Positions 1 to 9,041 of a DNA stretch of 64,000 nt are shown here, piece after piece. The stretch's first letter is position 1, and each line of letters starts with the position of its first letter. The stretch is from Serratia proteamaculans_D. GTDB lineage: Bacteria > Pseudomonadota > Gammaproteobacteria > Enterobacterales > Enterobacteriaceae. The stretch is taken from assembly GCF_049959315.1 (NCBI RefSeq), contig NZ_CP188201.1. One strand, 5' to 3'. Under the pieces are notes generated by a model. It was given only the letters and a program-made list of their open reading frames with translations, had not been told where the DNA came from and did not search any database. Made by a program: the position numbers and the translations under genes.

Positions 1-573
1 CACCAATCCAAACCGACGCTGATGTACCTTAGTCTGGCACCCATTGCTATAGCGGCAACGGTTCTGAATGCGGGTCTGGAGTCTGCAGGTCTCAACTTAC
101 TTTCGGTGTATGCAATGAATTTGGGTTGGGACGAACAATCAGCAACGTCATTGATTTCTGTTTTATTGATTGGGGCAATATTGTTACAACTGCCTATTGG
201 TTGGATAGCGGATAAATACAATCGTCAGTGGCTAATTATCATCATGGCGGGTTTATCGGCCTGTGGGGCATTGTTATGGCCAATATCGCTTAATTATCCC
301 TGGATGGCATACACATTACTTTTTGTGTGGGGTGGTGTATTTGTAGGTATTTATACTGTGGTGGTCACTGTTGTGGGCGAACGCTTCAGTAACGGTGAAT
401 TGGTCGGGGTGTATGCTGTATTGTCGATTGCCTGGGGCGTTGGCGCATTGGTTGGCCCAATGATGGGTGGGGTAGCCATGGAATTGAACACTCACGGCCT
501 ACCATTGATGGCCGCGTTGCTTTGCGGTTTGTTTATGTTGTTTACCCTTAAGAATGCCAGGCGGGGCTGCTAA
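1..573 (+). CDS. MFS transporter, 3' part (5' end outside window)
   Basis: The frame is open from the first base, so the gene starts outside the window. About 190 residues are visible and consist of alternating hydrophobic segments, with the conserved-looking loop GWIADKYNR between two membrane helices, typical of the cytoplasmic loops of major facilitator transporters. What is visible should be the C-terminal six-helix bundle. The substrate cannot be told. A short gap of about 40 bases with an AGAGG-type ribosome site separates it from the next gene, so the two may be co-transcribed. Family call from the loop motif and hydrophobicity; confident on family, not on role. Confidence 0.8.
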   Translation, partial: HQSKPTLMYLSLAPIAIAATVLNAGLESAGLNLLSVYAMNLGWDEQSATSLISVLLIGAILLQLPIGWIADKYNRQWLIIIMAGLSACGALLWPISLNYPWMAYTLLFVWGGVFVGIYTVVVTVVGERFSNGELVGVYAVLSIAWGVGALVGPMMGGVAMELNTHGLPLMAALLCGLFMLFTLKNARRGC

Positions 574-614
574 GCCGTCTTACAATTAAAAGATATGAGA
601 AGAGGTTATAAGGC

Positions 615-2015
615 ATGGTTCAGTTGGTAATGATTTTACTGGGGGTTGATTATTTGCGTAACCGCTGGCGTGGGTTGATGATTGCCGGTTGGTTAGGTGT
701 GTTGGCTGGCTTAATCATCTTCATCGATGCGTTGGATAACGCGATTTATTTCCCCTTGCATCCCTTTGCTTTCCTGTTGTTGGTCGAAGGCCTGGCGACG
801 TTGATGGTTGCGCATACCGGCATCGGCGGGCAACGTACCTTGCGTTACGTAAAAGGAGGGGCATTCTCACTGGCCGCGATATTGATCTTGAGCGGGCATC
901 ACCATGGTCATTTTATTTTATCGATGATTTTTGGCATTTTATTTTTGACCGACGGGTTATTGCAAATCGTCACGGCTGGGGTTGTACGCTATAAAAACTG
1001 GAAATTTGTGGTCGCCGGCGGTGTCATCGAAATCATGTTAGCTATTTTCTTCTTTCAACCCTATCCGACCCATTATGTCGGCACCGTACCTTATTGCTTA
1101 GGCCTGGGATTGATATTTGGTGGCTGGAATATGGTTATGCTGGCGATGCGCGTCAAAAAGCTGGAGGTCAACCCTGCTGTTTTGGGCAATACGGCTGCTG
1201 AGGAAGCCAGCGGGGCAGAAACGGCGCCGTTGGTCACTGAATGGGACGGCCCTCCGGCTGCCGATGAACCGGCACTGACCATACATGTCTGGACACCTGT
1301 AGGATCCTCGAAGAGTGCAGTAGTGCCTCATCCTGTCATTGATCGTTATATTGCTGCGGTGGATAAAAATGGGGTGATTTCCACCGGCCATGCTGCGCTG
1401 GAATCTCCGGAGGGCGTCTATATCAGCCTGTATCCGGCAGTCGATCTTGACCGGTCGCCCGATCAATTTACCCGCTTGCTGCGTGCAACGGCAGATAATA
1501 ATGTTGAAGGGCAGTTTCAACCGGATTATGTGACTGAATCCGAAAAATGGTGCCCTTCAACCATGCAGGTGCGGATCAGGAACTATGATGCTGAACGTTT
1601 GAAGCGGTTCTGGGAGGTCTACCAGGCAGACAACACCTATAACCTTACGCATCGCAACTGCTCAAGCAGTGTGGCGCGTGGGCTGGAAGCGGCACTGGAA
1701 GGCGTGGTGGGTAAGATATGGGGGCAGCGTGGCCACTGGTGGGTGTTGAGTAAAATTCTCACGACGCCGGAGTTATGGGTGGCGGTACAAATACGTAAAC
1801 GCGCAAAAACCATGGCCTGGACGCCAGGGCTGACGCTCGATTACGCACGTGCATTAAGCATGTTGGCGGATCCCCGGCCGGCCGGCTGGATAACCACCAT
1901 ACGTCGTGCCCTAAAGAAAATGTTTTCTTTGCGCAAGCAATGGCGCGATGAAAAAAAACAGGGCACGATAGCGTCAGGTGCTAACGGTGAACCCTCAAAT
2001 GACAAAGGCAACTAG
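615..2015 (+). CDS. HdeD-like membrane domain fused to a papain-fold-like C-terminal domain
   Basis: Residues about 10-185 form roughly six membrane segments with the short-helix pattern of the HdeD/DUF308 family. After a linker of about 40 residues rich in Ala, Glu and Pro comes a soluble domain (about 225-375). It contains GHAALE with His259 and later HRNCSSS with Cys349. A His before a Cys that follows Asn is the arrangement of circularly permuted NlpC/P60-like (YiiX/LRAT-type) cysteine enzymes. The stop overlaps the start of the next gene, which carries a comparable Asn-Cys motif. The fusion suggests a membrane-tethered amidase, peptidase or acyltransferase; activity and substrate are inference. 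The last 60 residues are basic and probably cytoplasmic. Confidence 0.65.
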   Translation: MVQLVMILLGVDYLRNRWRGLMIAGWLGVLAGLIIFIDALDNAIYFPLHPFAFLLLVEGLATLMVAHTGIGGQRTLRYVKGGAFSLAAILILSGHHHGHFILSMIFGILFLTDGLLQIVTAGVVRYKNWKFVVAGGVIEIMLAIFFFQPYPTHYVGTVPYCLGLGLIFGGWNMVMLAMRVKKLEVNPAVLGNTAAEEASGAETAPLVTEWDGPPAADEPALTIHVWTPVGSSKSAVVPHPVIDRYIAAVDKNGVISTGHAALESPEGVYISLYPAVDLDRSPDQFTRLLRATADNNVEGQFQPDYVTESEKWCPSTMQVRIRNYDAERLKRFWEVYQADNTYNLTHRNCSSSVARGLEAALEGVVGKIWGQRGHWWVLSKILTTPELWVAVQIRKRAKTMAWTPGLTLDYARALSMLADPRPAGWITTIRRALKKMFSLRKQWRDEKKQGTIASGANGEPSNDKGN

Positions 2016-2805
2016 TTATATGGCCATGTTTTCTTGGTTGACCTCACCAACGGCAAGCAACGAGCAAGACTGGGTGTTGGAATACGCCCGGTTACCGCAG
2101 GTGGAATGGGGGGAGCAGGGTAAAATCGTACTGCGCAATATTCGCAATTTCAGATATCAACCTACCCGCGACGATTATATGCCAGATTGGTACGATGCAG
2201 ATATCGATATTAGCCAGTTAAAAACGGTAGATGTGGTCTCCTCTTACTGGTCAGGTAAGACTATTGCGCATCTGTTTTTGAGCTTCGGTTTCGAAGACGG
2301 CCGCCATTTGGCGGTCTCGATAGAAACGCGGCGTAGCCGCGACCAACGATATTCGACCTGGCGCGGCTTTTTTAAACATTACATGTTGACCTATGTGCTT
2401 GCCGATGAGCGAGACTTAATTGGTGTCAGAAGCGATGTTCGCAAAGAGCAAGTTTATCTTTATCCCCTTCAGATATCGCCAGACACGGCTCAGGCTATTT
2501 TTCTGAGCTATTTGCAACGTATCGATCAACTGAGCCACCAACCCGAGTTTTATCACACGATATTTAATAATTGTACGAGTAATATTTTGCATCACGCTAA
2601 GGCGGTTTCTGCCGACATTCGCTATAGCTGGAAAGTCTTGGCCAGCGGCTATGCAGATAAATACATCTATGAGCTTGGCTTATTGGATAGTAGCCAGTCT
2701 TTTGAACAGTTGAAAAAACGATGCCTCATCAAGAGGCCGGACGATGCCGTGATCAATGAGGATTTTTCGCGTTTGATTCGGGAGGGCGTTAAGAGGGAAA
2801 GTTGA
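1999..2805 (+). CDS. DUF4105 (Lnb N-terminal-like) protein
   Basis: 268 residues. The middle matches the DUF4105 pattern I know: AHLFLSF with His91, a GFF region, then YHTIFNNCTSNI with Cys192. The His and the Asn-Cys pair are the probable catalytic residues of this papain-like fold. ATG at 1999 is chosen; it overlaps the upstream gene by 17 bases, which implies translational coupling. An in-frame ATG at 2020 is an alternative. Unlike many DUF4105 proteins there is no clear signal peptide, so export would be unusual. It pairs with the preceding gene, which carries a second His/Asn-Cys domain. Function not known. Confidence 0.7.
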   Translation: MTKATSYMAMFSWLTSPTASNEQDWVLEYARLPQVEWGEQGKIVLRNIRNFRYQPTRDDYMPDWYDADIDISQLKTVDVVSSYWSGKTIAHLFLSFGFEDGRHLAVSIETRRSRDQRYSTWRGFFKHYMLTYVLADERDLIGVRSDVRKEQVYLYPLQISPDTAQAIFLSYLQRIDQLSHQPEFYHTIFNNCTSNILHHAKAVSADIRYSWKVLASGYADKYIYELGLLDSSQSFEQLKKRCLIKRPDDAVINEDFSRLIREGVKRES

Positions 2806-2836
2806 GTAGCTCACTTTCCCTGCTTGTGATTCTGAA

Positions 2837-2864
2837 GGCAGGATGATTCCTGCCGTTATTTTTT
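2837..2864 (+). terminator. Rho-independent terminator after the two-gene unit
   Basis: Perfect 7-bp stem GGCAGGA / TCCTGCC with a TGAT loop, followed by GTTATTTTTTC. It lies just past the DUF4105 gene and overlaps the 3' end of the convergent lipoprotein gene. A second hairpin, GGGAAAGT / ACTTTCCC at 2795-2820, spans the stop codon just upstream. Confidence 0.8.
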
Positions 2865-3080
2865 CTTTTTGGCCTCTCTATCCATCATCTTTTGCTCATC
2901 CGCATCTTCAAGTTCGTCTTGTCGCATCAGGCAATTGGCATAGGCATCGGTCCCTTTGGTAAAACCATAACCATCACAAACTTTTTTATGGTTTTCCAGA
3001 GTCATCGCATCAAGCTCATCACTGATCCCACACCCTGATAAAAGTACCATTGAAACTGCAAGTAATACTGTTCGCATCAT
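2856..3080 (-). CDS. Small lipoprotein
   Basis: 74 residues starting with a short hydrophobic signal and the lipobox LLSGC, so the Cys at about position 17 should be lipidated. The mature part is hydrophilic, acidic in the middle and ends in a run of lysines. Two ATG codons are adjacent; the second (3077) has the better spacing to the GGAG site. It probably sits in the inner or outer membrane facing the periplasm. No family recognised. It lies 37 bases downstream of the LprI-like gene on the same strand, so the two could be one transcript. Confidence 0.7.
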   Translation of the reverse strand: MMRTVLLAVSMVLLSGCGISDELDAMTLENHKKVCDGYGFTKGTDAYANCLMRQDELEDADEQKMMDREAKKKK

Positions 3081-3117
3081 TCTTCTCCATTATTAAAGGC
3101 TTCAAGCTAAATATCAG

Positions 3118-3531
3118 TTATTGACACTCAGGATCGCCTATGTCGCATTTTTTTATTTTATTCAGAGAGTTTGTGCGTTCCGTTGTTCGCTCACTCAAAC
3201 ATAATGCGTTATTCATCGCGTTAATACTCCCGCCTGCAGAGTTTGAACTCAAAAACGCACAATCCGCATCTCTAAATTTTAGCCAGGCGCGCTGCGCCTG
3301 AAGTAGCGCCTTACTTTTTTCAGGGGATGATTTTAATGTGTCCATGACTTTTTTATAGGCTGTATTCATCTCTCCATCTGCATTTTTGTAAGTCTGAGTG
3401 GCACAGTCATTCAGTTCAACCTGATTTTGGGCTGTCTGCAAACAGTTGCTTTCAGGTTTATCCGCTGCCAGCGCGCTGGTTGAAAAAAAGGCTGAAAAAA
3501 TCAATGGAAGGGCGACAATACGCATTTGCAT
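3118..3531 (-). CDS. Secreted LprI-like (DUF1311) protein
   Basis: 137 residues with a clear signal peptide ending at ALA-ADKPE. The mature part has the DUF1311/LprI pattern: an early Cys, a DC pair (LNDCAT), MNTAYKKVM, then AQRAWLKFRDADC. The AWLKFRDADC stretch and the paired cysteines are diagnostic of the family, some members of which inhibit lysozyme. Two starts are possible (3531 or 3525). A periplasmic lysozyme-inhibitor role is family-based inference; the domain call is firm. Confidence 0.85.
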   Translation of the reverse strand: MQMRIVALPLIFSAFFSTSALAADKPESNCLQTAQNQVELNDCATQTYKNADGEMNTAYKKVMDTLKSSPEKSKALLQAQRAWLKFRDADCAFLSSNSAGGSINAMNNALCLSERTTERTNSLNKIKKCDIGDPECQ

Positions 3532-3641
3532 ATTTTAATATCCTTAAGTTGAGAAATTTTCATCTAATAATAGGTAAGTCTTTGGTGTTACGCCAACTTG
3601 ATATCAGCTCTTGTCCCTTGATGAAGGGAGATCCGTGCATT

Positions 3642-6365
3642 TCAATCGTCAACGTTTACCGCCGCACGTTGTTGTTCCAGTAAAGCGATAAAACGCAGAA
3701 TTAGCGCATTCATACGCAGCAGAGCAACCGTCGGTTCTGCCGAAGCAGGGGGATGTTGTTCCAACTGTTGGCAAAGATTGACCCCGCTTTGGTAGCCCGC
3801 CAGCGCAAAACTGCCTTTCTGCCGATGCAACACCGCGGCGAATACGTCCGGCTGTGCGGTGGTGGCGAGCAGCTGTTGGCGGTCAGCGTCGCTGCTGCGT
3901 TGCAATTCGTCAATCAAGGTGGTCATGACCTGCGGTTGCCTGGCGGCCATCAATTGGATTTCCCGCATGTCCACACGAATGGCCTGTTGCTCCGACACTA
4001 AGGTACGCAAATCCTGCTGTGTCAGCGGTTTGATCAGCACGGCGTCCATGCCCGCCGCCAGACAACGGTATTGCTCATCGTTAAACGCATTGGCGGTACA
4101 GCCGACGATAGGCAGATATTGACGGTGGCCGTGTTCTCGCTCTCTTTGCCATTGCGCCAGCTGATAGCCGGTGAAAACCGGCATCTGACAATCGGTCAGC
4201 ACCAAATCGAAGGGGGATTGCTCCAGCCTTTGTAGCGCCTGGCGACCATTGTCACAGGTGGTGACCTGATGTCCGAGCTTTTCCAGTTGAAGTTTCATCA
4301 CCGTCAGGTTGGCGGGCAAATCATCCACGACTAGCACCCGCAGCGAGTGTTCAACGAGGGGAGCGGTGAGCGTCTCTTGCGCCTCATCACCCGCGGTGGT
4401 GCGAGGTAGCGTTAGTGTGAAAGAGAACCGTGAACCCTGCTGCGGGGTGGAGTCAATCTGTAACTCGCTACCCATCAGTTGCAGCAGTTGGGTACAAATC
4501 GCCAACCCGAGCCCCGTGCTGGCCGGCGCGTTGGCATCAACCTGAGCATAGGGCTGCAAAATCTTCTGTTGCAGGGGCTGCGCGATACCTATGCCGCTGT
4601 CGCTGATACTGAACGTCAGATTGTCGTGATGAGGATCCTGCGGTAGTACACCGACCTGCAGTGCCACAAAGCCCTGTTCAGTATATTTGATGGCGTTGCT
4701 GAGCAAATTATTGAGAATTTGCGTCAACTTGGTGCCATCGAGCAGGTACTGATGCTGCCAGACGGCTTCGATATCGCTGTCCAGCCGCAGCGCTTTTTGC
4801 GCCGCCAGCGCAGCATAGGTATCCAGCGCCTGCGTCAGCAAGGGATGGAGTTCCGTGGGGTGAGCTTGCAAGTGCATTTCACCGGCTTCAATCTTGGAAA
4901 TATCCAACACATCCCCGACAATTTGCAGCAACTGGCGTGAGGCCGCATAGGCTATCGGCAGTGACGTTCCGGCGGCTTCGGGGCGCTGGGTTTCCAACTC
5001 AAGAATACCGAGGATAGCGTTCATCGGTGAACGAATTTCATGACTCATGCGCGCCAGAAAATGACTTTTTTCGCGGCTGGCGTTGGTGGCCTCTTGCAAG
5101 GCATCGGCGAGATCGCGCTCCAGGCGTTTGCGCTCGCTGATGTCATACCAACCGAGCAGCAACCCTTGCGGTGTCAAACGGCTGTCACTGTATGCTGCCA
5201 GCCATTGAGCGATTTCCCGTTGCGCTCCCTGTATCACTATTGCACGGTCGGAAAACTGCGGTTGCATATTGCCGATGGCGGCTATGCGCTCTTGTTGGCT
5301 GATGGCGGGAATAATCGGATTTCGCGCGGTAAACTGCTCCAGGGAGTGTCCAATCACTTGCTGCTGCGTTAGCGTCAGTGACTCTAGCAAGGCCTGATTG
5401 CAATGGGTGATGTTACCGAGCGGATCACACACCAAAAGTGGCGTTGGGATACTGTTGAGCAGCGTTTGCCAGTATTTCAACGCATCGCGCAAACCGCGTT
5501 CGGCACGGCGGCGGCGGAAAATTTCAGTCGACAGAAAACCGATCAGAAACAGCGACAGCGCGGCACTGACCGCCGTCAGCGGATTAAACCAGCGATCGCT
5601 GTTGGTGCCGTTCGGTTGCATTGCACTTAGCGTTGAGTTCAACAGCCAGCGTTCATTGATCGACTGTGCAACGCCTGCGGGCAAGGTGTCGATGGCATGA
5701 TTAATACGCTGCAACAGCGCTTCCTGACCCGGTGCCAGCCACAGTGACTGGCTGCTGATGATTGCCGGCAGTGGGCGCACGCTCAGCCTGCCGGGGTAAA
5801 GATTGCTGGCTAACAACGCCGCCTGTGTGGCATCGCAGACGATGCCCTGCGCGGCACCGGCATTCAGCAGCCGGATCGCTTCATGTAATGACGCCGCCTC
5901 ACCGAGTTCCACGCCGGGGTAAGCCGCAAATAATCCCGCCTGCGCCGGGCTGTGACGTAATATCAATACCCGTTGATGACGCAGATCCAACGATGATTCG
6001 TGCTGCAACGGCAGCCGATCCTGACGAACCACCAGTGCCCAGCGCTGTTGCAACAAGGGATGCGAAACCAGTATCCCCGGCGGTGGTGGTGAACTTTGCG
6101 GCGGTGGCAAAGCTGCCTGAATACTTTGCGCGTTCAACATCTGCGCCAATTGACTGTGGCTGGATGTGGCCTGTGTGGTGAAGTGCAACCTATTTTGAGC
6201 CGCAAGGGCGCTCAGTAAATCTGTCGCCGCTCCTTGCAGTTGATGGTTTGCATCAAAATCACTGTAGGGTGGACGATCGTCGAGCAGACCGATGTGAATG
6301 TCTCCGGTCGCCCAGGCCCACGCAGGCAGTAAGGTGACCAGCACCAGCCAGGCTTTCATTTTCAC
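3642..6365 (-). CDS. EvgS/BvgS-like hybrid sensor histidine kinase
   Basis: 907 residues. Order: signal peptide (1-19), one periplasmic solute-binding-type domain (about 20-245), a membrane helix (about 260-282), PAS (about 295-405), HisKA with MSHEIRS and His442, HATPase with NLLSNAIKYTE and GLGLAI, a receiver domain with Asp725 in LTDCQMP, and a C-terminal Hpt domain with His847 in HRQKGSF. All four phosphorelay residues are present. E. coli EvgS has two periplasmic binding domains; here there is one. The start codon overlaps the stop of the response regulator gene by four bases, so the pair is translationally coupled. Signal unknown. Confidence 0.9.
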   Translation of the reverse strand: MKMKAWLVLVTLLPAWAWATGDIHIGLLDDRPPYSDFDANHQLQGAATDLLSALAAQNRLHFTTQATSSHSQLAQMLNAQSIQAALPPPQSSPPPPGILVSHPLLQQRWALVVRQDRLPLQHESSLDLRHQRVLILRHSPAQAGLFAAYPGVELGEAASLHEAIRLLNAGAAQGIVCDATQAALLASNLYPGRLSVRPLPAIISSQSLWLAPGQEALLQRINHAIDTLPAGVAQSINERWLLNSTLSAMQPNGTNSDRWFNPLTAVSAALSLFLIGFLSTEIFRRRRAERGLRDALKYWQTLLNSIPTPLLVCDPLGNITHCNQALLESLTLTQQQVIGHSLEQFTARNPIIPAISQQERIAAIGNMQPQFSDRAIVIQGAQREIAQWLAAYSDSRLTPQGLLLGWYDISERKRLERDLADALQEATNASREKSHFLARMSHEIRSPMNAILGILELETQRPEAAGTSLPIAYAASRQLLQIVGDVLDISKIEAGEMHLQAHPTELHPLLTQALDTYAALAAQKALRLDSDIEAVWQHQYLLDGTKLTQILNNLLSNAIKYTEQGFVALQVGVLPQDPHHDNLTFSISDSGIGIAQPLQQKILQPYAQVDANAPASTGLGLAICTQLLQLMGSELQIDSTPQQGSRFSFTLTLPRTTAGDEAQETLTAPLVEHSLRVLVVDDLPANLTVMKLQLEKLGHQVTTCDNGRQALQRLEQSPFDLVLTDCQMPVFTGYQLAQWQREREHGHRQYLPIVGCTANAFNDEQYRCLAAGMDAVLIKPLTQQDLRTLVSEQQAIRVDMREIQLMAARQPQVMTTLIDELQRSSDADRQQLLATTAQPDVFAAVLHRQKGSFALAGYQSGVNLCQQLEQHPPASAEPTVALLRMNALILRFIALLEQQRAAVNVDD

Positions 6366-6970
6366 AGCCCAGCCTCGCGCAAATAGGCGAACAAATCGAC
6401 ATCGGAGTTGACGCCAATTTTTAACATGGCGCTTTTCTTCTGCGCGCTGATGGTCTGTTTGGTGCGACTGAGCATGGCGGCGATATCGTTAACGCCGTGC
6501 CCCTGGGCCAACAGGCGCACGACCTCCAACTCGCGTGGGCTCATTGCTACTGTGGAGGGCAATGATACGGCGTTGCCCGGCGGTCGGCGTCCCTGCTGTA
6601 ACGCTTTCAAACACGCGGTCAGCTCAGTGGTCAGGCTCTGCTTATTGATCACGGCTAACACGCCGGTAGCCAGAATGGAGTTGATCAGCCCGGGATTGGT
6701 CATCACAGTAATGACTACAATCGGCAACTGTGGGTATTTGCGGCGCAGGGTACTAATCAGCCGCAGTCCGTCGGACTGCTGTTCACCCGGCATATTGAAA
6801 TCAGTGAGCAGCACATCCGGCAATTTTTCCGCCAGCAAAGCCAGCAGTTGATCCACCGTTTGCGCTTCACCGACGATCGTAAAATTATCGCCAAAGGCTG
6901 TGGTCACCACGGTTCGCAGACCAATCAGGAATACGGGGTGATCATCGGCTATTACCACGGTTTTTTGCAC
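6362..6970 (-). CDS. EvgA/BvgA-like LuxR-family response regulator
   Basis: 202 residues: receiver domain with VIADDHP and phospho-acceptor Asp57 (LLTDFNMP), then a LuxR-type helix-turn-helix (MSPRELEVVRLLAQG). The start is taken as GTG at 6970 because GAGGAG lies seven bases upstream and the product then begins at the receiver domain; longer reading frames add about 40 residues of unrelated sequence. Length fits EvgA (about 204). It is the partner of the overlapping hybrid kinase. The MASE1 gene sits 28 bases upstream on the same strand, giving a three-gene unit. Confidence 0.9.
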   Translation of the reverse strand: MQKTVVIADDHPVFLIGLRTVVTTAFGDNFTIVGEAQTVDQLLALLAEKLPDVLLTDFNMPGEQQSDGLRLISTLRRKYPQLPIVVITVMTNPGLINSILATGVLAVINKQSLTTELTACLKALQQGRRPPGNAVSLPSTVAMSPRELEVVRLLAQGHGVNDIAAMLSRTKQTISAQKKSAMLKIGVNSDVDLFAYLREAGL

Positions 6971-6998
6971 AAATGACTCCTCGGAGCAGACAATGCAA

Positions 6999-8264
6999 TC
7001 AGTATAGTGAATCCGCTTTCGCCAGTGCCAATACGCCGACCACCCCTTGTTGCGGATGGTGCAACAAACGGCATTCGACATGATGATAATGTGCATCGGG
7101 CAGCAGCAGGCGTAATGAGCAATATTGCGGTGTATTCCGCGATTCCCTTACGGTGCGCAGTAATGTTTTCAGCACCTCGCGATCGTCGGGGTGAACATGG
7201 GCCAGCAGCAGCGTCAGATTGGCTAACTGACGTGGCGGCATCCCGAAAACGGCTTCGTGTGGCTGCCAATCCAATTGTTCAGCTTCTGCCGACAGGCGAA
7301 AAAAGGCTGGGTGGCGCGTTTGTAGCAATGCGTTCAGCAATAGCTGCTGTTGTTGCATCAGTTGGCGCTGAGAGCGATGTCGTTGTTCCCGCGTTGCCAC
7401 TAACAATCCCAGTGAGATTGTCATCAGCAAGTACAGCTGTGACGCTTCGACCGCCTGCATGCCGGCCAACGCTGGGCGAAATGGGCCATAGCCGTAGAGC
7501 GTCGCCAGGCTAACCAGCAGCGTGAGCAGAATAAAGTACAGCGCCAGCGGCAACAGGGGCAACAAAGCGGACAGCAACAGCGATAGCGCCAACACGGAAT
7601 ACAATAAAGCATTATTCAGCAGGTCGTTGCTTAACAGACTGGAAGGCAGGAAAAAAACGGCTATAGCTAACGGAAAAACCCACGCTGCAATAACGGCTTG
7701 CTGGCGGGTGGGCCACTGCCACTGGCCATGATTCAAACGATGGATAATAAATAGCGGTGCGATCGCCAGGCAGCCGGTAGCATTGGAAATTCCCCAGCTG
7801 ATGAAGTGTGAAACCCGTGTCGGATAGCCGAGCGCTTTAAGAATTAAATCACTAAACAGACCGCCAACGGCGCTGGCAAGGTAGACGCCGGCCAGCAAAA
7901 GCAACGTTTCTCCCGGGTGCGACAAACCGTTTGAATAGCGGTGCAACCCATTCCAGATTAACGCCAGCGGGCAAATGATCGCTAAATCGAGCAGGGCGAA
8001 CGCCAGCGCAATATCCCAGGGGCGATCGTGCAGCAGGCTGACCGAAAAATGCAGTACGCCGGCACTGATCGCCCACATCGACCACTGTGCCGGGGAGCGG
8101 GTGCATAATACGCCCAGCAACAGACCGGCCGGCAACCAAATGGTGCTGGACAGGCTCCAGGGATCGCGAGTTTCGAGACTGATGGTGGCGAGCAAAAAGT
8201 AAACCGCAACAAATATCAGCCAACGTAACAAGCCGTAACGACGTGGAATACGCCCGGCACCCAT
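6999..8264 (-). CDS. MASE1-PAS membrane sensor protein
   Basis: 421 residues. The first 290 form about eight membrane segments with the MASE1 pattern, including SSTIWLPAGLLLG. A short coiled region rich in Gln (QRQLMQQQQLLLNALL) leads into a PAS-like domain with HVHPDDRE. No kinase, GGDEF or EAL domain follows, so it is a sensor without an output domain. ATG 8264 has a strong GGGAGGTAA site. As first gene of the unit with the regulator and hybrid kinase it probably feeds a signal into that phosphorelay; this is inferred from position. Confidence 0.8.
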   Translation of the reverse strand: MGAGRIPRRYGLLRWLIFVAVYFLLATISLETRDPWSLSSTIWLPAGLLLGVLCTRSPAQWSMWAISAGVLHFSVSLLHDRPWDIALAFALLDLAIICPLALIWNGLHRYSNGLSHPGETLLLLAGVYLASAVGGLFSDLILKALGYPTRVSHFISWGISNATGCLAIAPLFIIHRLNHGQWQWPTRQQAVIAAWVFPLAIAVFFLPSSLLSNDLLNNALLYSVLALSLLLSALLPLLPLALYFILLTLLVSLATLYGYGPFRPALAGMQAVEASQLYLLMTISLGLLVATREQRHRSQRQLMQQQQLLLNALLQTRHPAFFRLSAEAEQLDWQPHEAVFGMPPRQLANLTLLLAHVHPDDREVLKTLLRTVRESRNTPQYCSLRLLLPDAHYHHVECRLLHHPQQGVVGVLALAKADSLY

Positions 8265-8445
8265 GGTTACCTCCCTTGTCCTCTTTGCGGTAAATATTAA
8301 CAGCCATCCTCTAGGTTTAGCTACGAATTGCTTTTCTGACTAGTCAGATATCCGCTGTTCCAATACGTCTTTATACTTCACATCAAGTTACGGCATCGCG
8401 CCGAATCGTCAATTTCCATCACTCAATTACTGAGGTTTGTCAGCT

Positions 8446-8721
8446 ATGAAAAACATTCAATTGTTCGGTGGCATCGTATTGGTATTTGCAGCAGCGCTGG
8501 TGCTGTTTTGTTCTTTAACTTCTGTTGGCCATAGCGCACGTAATACTGAGCCGGTATTTGTGATGAAAGAGGGGACGGTGTTGTTCTCCCTAAATGCCAG
8601 TATGCAGCAAAACCGTCAACTTGACGTTCAATACCAGCATGCCAGAGGGGTATTGCAGCAGGTCGGTGGTAAGTTGCGGAATGGCATGAAAAACACTAGC
8701 GTTGGAAGTTATTTTTCATGA
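8446..8721 (+). CDS. Small single-pass membrane or secreted protein, unknown
   Basis: 91 residues. Residues 5-27 are a hydrophobic helix or signal segment, followed by a polar region with a Gln-rich stretch. ATG 8446 follows TGAGG by ten bases. It is divergent from the MASE1-regulator-kinase unit across about 180 bases, which contains a short dyad CTGACTAGTCAG near 8336. The arrangement is what one expects for a target of the adjacent response regulator, but this is inference. No family recognised. Confidence 0.6.
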   Translation: MKNIQLFGGIVLVFAAALVLFCSLTSVGHSARNTEPVFVMKEGTVLFSLNASMQQNRQLDVQYQHARGVLQQVGGKLRNGMKNTSVGSYFS

Positions 8722-9041
8722 GTTAATTTAATTTATTAAGTCAATTCAAAGGCGTTTTTTCATAAAACTAATATTGTTATAGGTTGCCAATCCATAATAT
8801 TAATAGGTTTGATTTTTTCTAAGCGAAGTGAAAACTCATTACAATTGCTATACGACGATTGCGTAACTTCAGAGATCGTTCCGTTGGCCAATGACAAGCA
8901 CGACGCTATGAGTGTTTGCCATTGGCCATACCCAGTCTGTATGCATTACAGGATAGGTACTGTTGCTCTGCACGGAATTTACCAAACATCTTACTGTGCT
9001 CAGGTGTTGCGGTGGGCACATGCAGCAAGAACCCTGGTTAT
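8722..9041. other. Intergenic stretch, no gene supported
   Basis: About 320 bases between the small membrane protein gene and the 3' end of the LtrA-like gene. The first 100 bases are AT-rich. An 86-codon frame here has no ribosome site or coding character. I see no RNA gene or terminator. Confidence 0.5.
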
